Part shown: piece by piece, positions 13,867 to 17,248 of the stretch | How positions within the stretch are numbered: the stretch's first letter is position 1 | How the letters are laid out: each line of letters starts with the position of its first letter | Origin: JBEIHX01 sp044375455 | GTDB lineage: Bacteria; Pseudomonadota; Alphaproteobacteria; Caulobacterales; Aquidulcibacteraceae | DNA length: 17,248 nucleotides | NCBI GenBank assembly: GCA_044375455.1 | Contig: JBILMQ010000045.1 | Location: forward strand, 1-17,248 | Reading direction: 5' to 3' | The notes under the pieces: generated by a model | Told to the model about the DNA's origin: nothing | The model's input: the letters and a program-made list of their open reading frames with translations, nothing else | Databases searched by the model: none | Program-made: the position numbers and the translations under genes

Positions 13867-13882
13867 GGTCTCCGTTGAGACC
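13867..13882 (-). other. Intercistronic hairpin 1, just after pufA
   Basis: GGTCTC and GAGACC form a 6-bp stem with a 4-nt loop, starting 9 nt beyond the pufA stop codon. The position corresponds to the stem-loop that protects the 3' end of the pufBA message in Rhodobacter capsulatus (known for the puf system; equivalence here is inferred). Confidence 0.65.
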
Positions 13883-13891
13883 CCGGTCGGT

Positions 13892-14062
13892 TTACCCGCC
13901 CGGCGTCGCCGTGTCGGCCGCCGGATAGGGCTGGTTCAACCAGCTGCCATACCGCGGCGTCGACAGTTGAACGAAGTGGTTCACCATCACCATGAAGAAG
14001 GCGAAGGTGAGAATGCCGATCAGCGCCCGGCGCGGATCGAACAAGAGCCAGACTTTCCACAT
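13892..14062 (-). CDS. pufA: Light-harvesting LH1 alpha polypeptide
   Basis: A 56-residue antenna peptide with one membrane helix that binds bacteriochlorophyll in the ring around the reaction centre. It starts MWKVWLLFDPRRALIGILTF, the canonical LH1-alpha N-terminus. His29 (MVMVNHFVQLST) is the expected magnesium ligand, and YGSWL stands where many homologues have a FNWL-like segment that helps set the absorption red shift. The ATG at 14062 follows AAGGAG with 9 nt spacing. It lies 27 bp after pufB and is followed by the hairpin-rich gap before pufL, so LH1 and reaction-centre message segments can decay at different rates. It is too short for routine gene finders and could be missed. Confidence 0.96.
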   Translation of the reverse strand: MWKVWLLFDPRRALIGILTFAFFMVMVNHFVQLSTPRYGSWLNQPYPAADTATPGG

Positions 14063-14089
14063 GTCCGTATACTCCTTATTCAGCGATCC

Positions 14090-14236
14090 CTAGAACCAGG
14101 GCCGCCAACTCCACACGAGACCGTGGGCGATCAAGTTCAAGATGAAGAAACCGATCATCGAGCCCATCAGGACCCCATGAAATTCCTTCGCCTCGGCCTC
14201 GGTCAGGCCCGACGGATACTCTTTCCGATCGTCCAT
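14090..14236 (-). CDS. pufB: Light-harvesting LH1 beta polypeptide
   Basis: A 48-residue antenna peptide that pairs with PufA. It starts MDDRKEYPSGLTEAEAKEFH, giving the conserved cytoplasmic-side His20, followed by a single membrane helix. His38 in LIAHGLVWSWRPWF is the bacteriochlorophyll ligand, and the C-terminal WRPWF is the family hallmark. The ATG at 14236 follows GGAGG with 7 nt spacing. It is the first puf structural gene here: no pufQ precedes it, only a 128-bp gap after bchZ. The ligand and C-terminal pattern separate it from LH1-alpha and fit an LH1 rather than an LH2 beta chain in this context. Confidence 0.96.
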   Translation of the reverse strand: MDDRKEYPSGLTEAEAKEFHGVLMGSMIGFFILNLIAHGLVWSWRPWF

Positions 14237-14254
14237 ACCAATTCCTCCAGCCTA

Positions 14255-14269
14255 CGCCCCGCAGGGGCG
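14255..14269 (-). other. Hairpin in the bchZ-pufB gap, proximal
   Basis: CGCCCC and GGGGCG form a 6-bp stem with a 3-nt loop, ending just upstream of the pufB ribosome-binding site (14244-14248). It may influence pufB translation or mark a processed 5' end. Confidence 0.5.
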
Positions 14270-14271
14270 CT

Positions 14272-14292
14272 GCCGCGTCCACGCCACGCGGC
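14272..14292 (-). other. Hairpin in the bchZ-pufB gap, distal
   Basis: GCCGCGT (14272-14278) and ACGCGGC (14286-14292) form a perfect 7-bp stem with a 7-nt loop, two bases from the proximal hairpin. Two adjacent stem-loops between bchZ and pufB would be a natural point for separating bch and puf message stability. Confidence 0.55.
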
Positions 14293-14364
14293 TGGCGTCG
14301 TCCCGGCGGATGCGGGGGCGAACTGTTGATCGGCGCAGGCCGGTCAAGGGAGAGCCGCGAAGCG

Positions 14365-15816
14365 TCATGACGATGCTCCGCTGGCCAATGTATTCTGAGC
14401 GGCTATGAGACGCTCCTCGTCCACCGTCGCGAGCCCTGCAGCACGGGCCTGGCGCTCGGCGGCGTCGCGCAACCGTTTGGCGGCGGAAATCCTGATCAGC
14501 ATGGGCTGACTGTCGACGATGCGGTCGAAGGCGGCCTTTGCTGCAGGATCCCAACCGAGTTCCTGATGAACGCGCGCGGGGGTGGCTTCAACCTTATCCA
14601 GATCGCTGCCGAGCGGCAGAATGTGGAACAGCGCGTCAAACAGCGCGTTGCACACTTCCTGGACCAGATAGGTGGCCCCGGCATAGCCCATGAACGGCGT
14701 CCCGGTATGCCGGCGGATCACAGCCCCTGGAAACGACGCCGGAATATAGACGCTGCGCGCCCCGGCCTCGGCGAGATACATACGTTCGTTGTAACTGCCG
14801 AAGACCACGAGCGGCGGATTGCGCTGCAAGGCGGAGCGGACGGTCTGGTTGTCCGTCTTGGCGCCCGCCTTGCGGGCCATCGCGAATGCGCAGGGCAAGC
14901 CGAGATCATCCTCAAGGAAGCTGCGGACGCCCCGCACATAGGTCTCATTCGCGACGATCGCGAAGTTCGCGGTTGCAAAAAAGTCCTGCGTGACGCTGCG
15001 CCACAAGTCCCACAGCGGCTTGATCGTGGTGTGCTTCTCGCGCGCGATGAAGGGTTCCGGATCAAGGTCAAGAAGGCCGCCCAGCGCGCGCAGAAAGGCC
15101 GTGGTCGACTCAAGCCCTATGGGCGCCTGCAGGTAGGGCCGCTCCAGGGTTTCGCACAAGCCCCGACCGAACTCGCGATACAGGCAGACATTGACCTCGG
15201 CCTCACCAAGGCGGCGGATATCAGCCAGATGGCTGCCGAGCGGGAAGATCATATTGACTTCCGCGCCGACGCCCTCAATCAGCCGCCGGATCTCTGCCAC
15301 GTCGGAGGGCATGTTGAACATGCCGTAGGCGGCCCCGATGATGTTCACCTTCGGCTTCTGACCCGGTTTGCGGGCCTTCAGTTCAGGGACCTTCTTCGGC
15401 CCGAACTGTTTCCACAGCCAGGTCAACGCCCGATCCGCGCTCTGCCACTGATCCTCGTCGATGGTGCGCGGCAGGAAACGCTGAATGCTGGTTCCCTCGG
15501 GCGTGACGCCGCCCCCGATCATCTCCGCGATTGAGCCGGTCACGACAACGCTGGGAAGATCGGGATCAAGCGCCTTCCAGGCGCGCTTCATCGAGCCTTC
15601 TGTGCCGGTCTTGCCCAGTTCCTCCTCGGCAAGACCGGTCACCACAATGGGCAGCTCATGCGGCGGCAGGGCGTCCGTGTAGTGCAGCACCGACGTGACC
15701 GGCAGGTTTTCGCACCCGACCGGCCCATCAATGATGACCTGCAGCCCCTTTACGGCCGTGAAGACGTAGACGGCGCCCCAATAACCGCCCGCCCGGTCAT
15801 GATCGATGATCAGCAT
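14365..15816 (-). CDS. bchZ: Chlorophyllide a reductase subunit Z
   Basis: One of the two catalytic subunits (with BchY) of the nitrogenase-like enzyme that reduces ring B of chlorophyllide a to a bacteriochlorin, using electrons from the BchX Fe protein. The start MLIIDHDRAGGYWGAVYVFT is canonical, so the ATG at 15816 is chosen: GGGGAGG lies 6 nt upstream. The frame is open 58 codons further, but that part overlaps bchY and is Arg/Ser/Pro-rich. Cys35 (GPVGCENLPVT) is the single BchZ ligand of the shared [4Fe-4S] cluster in characterised enzymes. The gene product is 483 residues, as usual. It lies 55 bp after bchY and 128 bp before pufB, in the conserved bch-puf order. Confidence 0.97.
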   Translation of the reverse strand: MLIIDHDRAGGYWGAVYVFTAVKGLQVIIDGPVGCENLPVTSVLHYTDALPPHELPIVVTGLAEEELGKTGTEGSMKRAWKALDPDLPSVVVTGSIAEMIGGGVTPEGTSIQRFLPRTIDEDQWQSADRALTWLWKQFGPKKVPELKARKPGQKPKVNIIGAAYGMFNMPSDVAEIRRLIEGVGAEVNMIFPLGSHLADIRRLGEAEVNVCLYREFGRGLCETLERPYLQAPIGLESTTAFLRALGGLLDLDPEPFIAREKHTTIKPLWDLWRSVTQDFFATANFAIVANETYVRGVRSFLEDDLGLPCAFAMARKAGAKTDNQTVRSALQRNPPLVVFGSYNERMYLAEAGARSVYIPASFPGAVIRRHTGTPFMGYAGATYLVQEVCNALFDALFHILPLGSDLDKVEATPARVHQELGWDPAAKAAFDRIVDSQPMLIRISAAKRLRDAAERQARAAGLATVDEERLIAAQNTLASGASS

Positions 15817-15822
15817 CGCAGA

Positions 15823-15829
15823 CCTCCCC
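15823..15829 (-). promoter_or_regulatory. Ribosome-binding site of bchZ
   Basis: GGGGAGG on the minus strand, 6 nt before the ATG at 15816. It supports the canonical BchZ start over the longer frame from 15990. Confidence 0.8.
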
Positions 15830-15871
15830 GGCAGAGCGCTGCGCGCGGGCGTGTGCGGGAGCGCGTCAGCC

Positions 15872-17248
15872 TCATGTCCCGACCGCCTCCTCAGCCTTGC
15901 GCTGGGCTGCAATCGATTTTGCGTAGCGCGCCTTGAACTCCGGCCGGGACTGCGGCTCTTCCTGCCAGACCCCGGCGGCGTCGCCCGCACCGACCCCCTC
16001 GAAGAAAGCTGTCATCCGGTCAAAGCGCGCCTTGTTGGCCAGCGCTGCATTGACGACTGCGGCAAGCGACCCGGCCCCGGCAGGTCCCATCAAAGGCCGC
16101 GCCGAGATCAGATTTGTGAAGTAAAGCCCTGGTATCGATTTTTCTTTCGCATGCTGAACAACCGGTGTGGTTCCGATGGCAAGATCAGGGGCCAGTGCAT
16201 CCACGGCCGCCTTGTCCTGTTCCAGGCTCGCGCGATAGCGAACCGTCACGCCATGCGCCTCAAGCCAGGCGCGATCAGGCTCAGACCAGGGGGTGCGCGG
16301 CAGCGCGGTGCCGACATAGACGACGTCTGCACCGCTCTCGATGAGAAGGCGCGCCACCAGGAGTTCGCTGCCCTCGTAACCCGAAACCGTAATGCGCCCG
16401 CGGATGCGCGCACCCTCGAGCGCCGCCCTGATGGCCGGAAGGACGGCGTTTTTCGCTGCCGCAGTCCTGTCGGTGGCAACCCCGCAGGCCGCCCCGATCG
16501 CATCAAGCCAGGCAGCGGTCCCATCGACCCCGACCGGCGCCGAACCGATCACGCTGCGCGAAGCCGCCTCGAACTCGCGGATGCTGGCCGTGTAGAAGGG
16601 GTGGATCGCAGCGACTGCGGCGCAATCGAAGGCCGCGTAAAGTTCACGCCATTCCCGCGTCGGCACGACTGGGCCGGCGGCGAGCCCCATCGGGGCAAGC
16701 ATCATGCTGATGCCCACCGGGTCTGCGGGAAACATTTCGCCCAACAGCGTGACGCTGGGCCGGTCGGCCCGGCGGTCCGGGGCGGCGACGGGGCCTTGCG
16801 CGATTTCCTGACGCGCATAGGCGAGCATGGCGCCGGCGAGGACGTCCTTGGCTTCGGCGTGCGTCGGCACCCCGAACCCCGGGACATCGATGCCGATGAT
16901 GCGCACGCCGTCGATCTCCTTCGGCAGCAGACGCAGCGGAACGCCGGACGCCGACGGCACGCACAGATTGGTGACCACAACGGCGTCGTACAGAGCCGGG
17001 TCGGCGAGCTGGTACACGGCTGCGCGAATATCCTCAAACAGCTTGCCCGTCACAAGCGTTTCAGAGTTGAACGGCACATAGCCCACCGGCCGGCGGGCTC
17101 CGTAGAAATGCGACGTGAAGGTCAGTCCGTAGACGCAGCACGCCGATCCCGACAAGACACTGGCCGTGCGGCGCATGCGCAAGCCGACCCGCAGCGAGCC
17201 GAAGGCCGGACACATGCCCTGTGGTTTGTCATGCGGGCCGAGCGGATA
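15872..17248 (-). CDS. bchY: Chlorophyllide a reductase subunit Y, 5' end off the window
   Basis: Partner of BchZ in the catalytic complex of chlorophyllide a reductase. The frame is open to the window edge: codons before the ATG at 17215 read YPLGPHDKPQG and join MCPAFGSLRVGLRMRR in the pattern of complete BchY proteins, so that internal Met is not the start. In the visible 458 residues, cysteines at 13 (MCPAFG), 38 (SACCVYG) and 96 (TNLCVPS) have spacings of 25 and 58, the same as Cys62, Cys87 and Cys145 described as cluster ligands in characterised BchY. About 49 N-terminal residues are therefore missing. Its 3' end is followed 55 bp later by bchZ in one transcript. The identification is secure. 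Confidence 0.97.
   Translation of the reverse strand, partial: YPLGPHDKPQGMCPAFGSLRVGLRMRRTASVLSGSACCVYGLTFTSHFYGARRPVGYVPFNSETLVTGKLFEDIRAAVYQLADPALYDAVVVTNLCVPSASGVPLRLLPKEIDGVRIIGIDVPGFGVPTHAEAKDVLAGAMLAYARQEIAQGPVAAPDRRADRPSVTLLGEMFPADPVGISMMLAPMGLAAGPVVPTREWRELYAAFDCAAVAAIHPFYTASIREFEAASRSVIGSAPVGVDGTAAWLDAIGAACGVATDRTAAAKNAVLPAIRAALEGARIRGRITVSGYEGSELLVARLLIESGADVVYVGTALPRTPWSEPDRAWLEAHGVTVRYRASLEQDKAAVDALAPDLAIGTTPVVQHAKEKSIPGLYFTNLISARPLMGPAGAGSLAAVVNAALANKARFDRMTAFFEGVGAGDAAGVWQEEPQSRPEFKARYAKSIAAQRKAEEAVGT

Noticed and set aside
14237..14364. A pufQ gene or a PpsR/CrtJ site (TGT-N12-ACA) between bchZ and pufB
   Set aside because: No open frame resembling PufQ fits in 128 bp, and no match to the TGT-N12-ACA pattern was found by eye.
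15817..15990. A 58-residue N-terminal extension of BchZ
   Set aside because: It overlaps the 3' end of bchY, is Arg/Ser/Pro-rich without homology, and a strong GGGGAGG site sits before the canonical ATG at 15816.

Overview
The window is GC-rich DNA from an anoxygenic phototrophic alphaproteobacterium. The right half, all on the minus strand, is part of a photosynthesis gene cluster in the order bchY (5' end off the window), bchZ, pufB, pufA, pufL, pufM, dxs. These encode the two catalytic subunits of chlorophyllide a reductase, the LH1 antenna polypeptides, the L and M reaction-centre subunits, and the first enzyme of the non-mevalonate isoprenoid pathway, which supplies the bacteriochlorophyll tail and carotenoids. 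A recognisable pufQ, pufX or pufC is missing from the positions where those genes usually sit, and dxs overlaps the pufM stop. The exact genus cannot be read from this sequence.

Left half. Positions 1-122 (minus) hold the signal-peptide start of an exported protein. Next comes a repeat-rich spacer, then a minus-strand MscS channel (500-1336). Divergent from it are a plus-strand ABC transporter pair (1434-3739) and a gluconokinase-type kinase (about 3775-4230). A structured leader (4231-4542) precedes a plus-strand operon-like run: TetR regulator, HSL-type alpha/beta hydrolase, MDR quinone oxidoreductase, HCCA-isomerase/kappa-GST-like protein and CaiB/BaiF CoA-transferase (4543-9020). The tight spacing suggests one regulated unit for ester/acyl-CoA catabolism or detoxification; the substrate is unknown. 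This operon meets dxs head-to-head across a 515-bp convergent spacer (9021-9535), the visible edge of the photosynthesis cluster.

The most unusual property is a set of short tandem arrays with 13-15-bp units, each with its own unit sequence, in nearly every larger spacer: 239-367, 4424-4453, 4466-4510, 9023-9072, 9167-9292 and 9412-9495. A further 15-bp array sits in frame in the 3' end of pufM (11641-11685), and there is a decayed-looking stretch between pufL and pufM. They lie at gene ends and in places cross stop codons; the PufM array forms part of an unusual Pro/Ala-rich C-terminal tail. The second non-coding highlight is the pufA-pufL spacer, which holds four strong inverted repeats of the kind known to set LH1:RC stoichiometry in purple bacteria through differential mRNA stability.

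No tRNA, rRNA, CRISPR, insertion sequence or phage gene was seen. No terminator with a T-run was found; transcription ends here are probably Rho-dependent or use hairpins without a T-tract.
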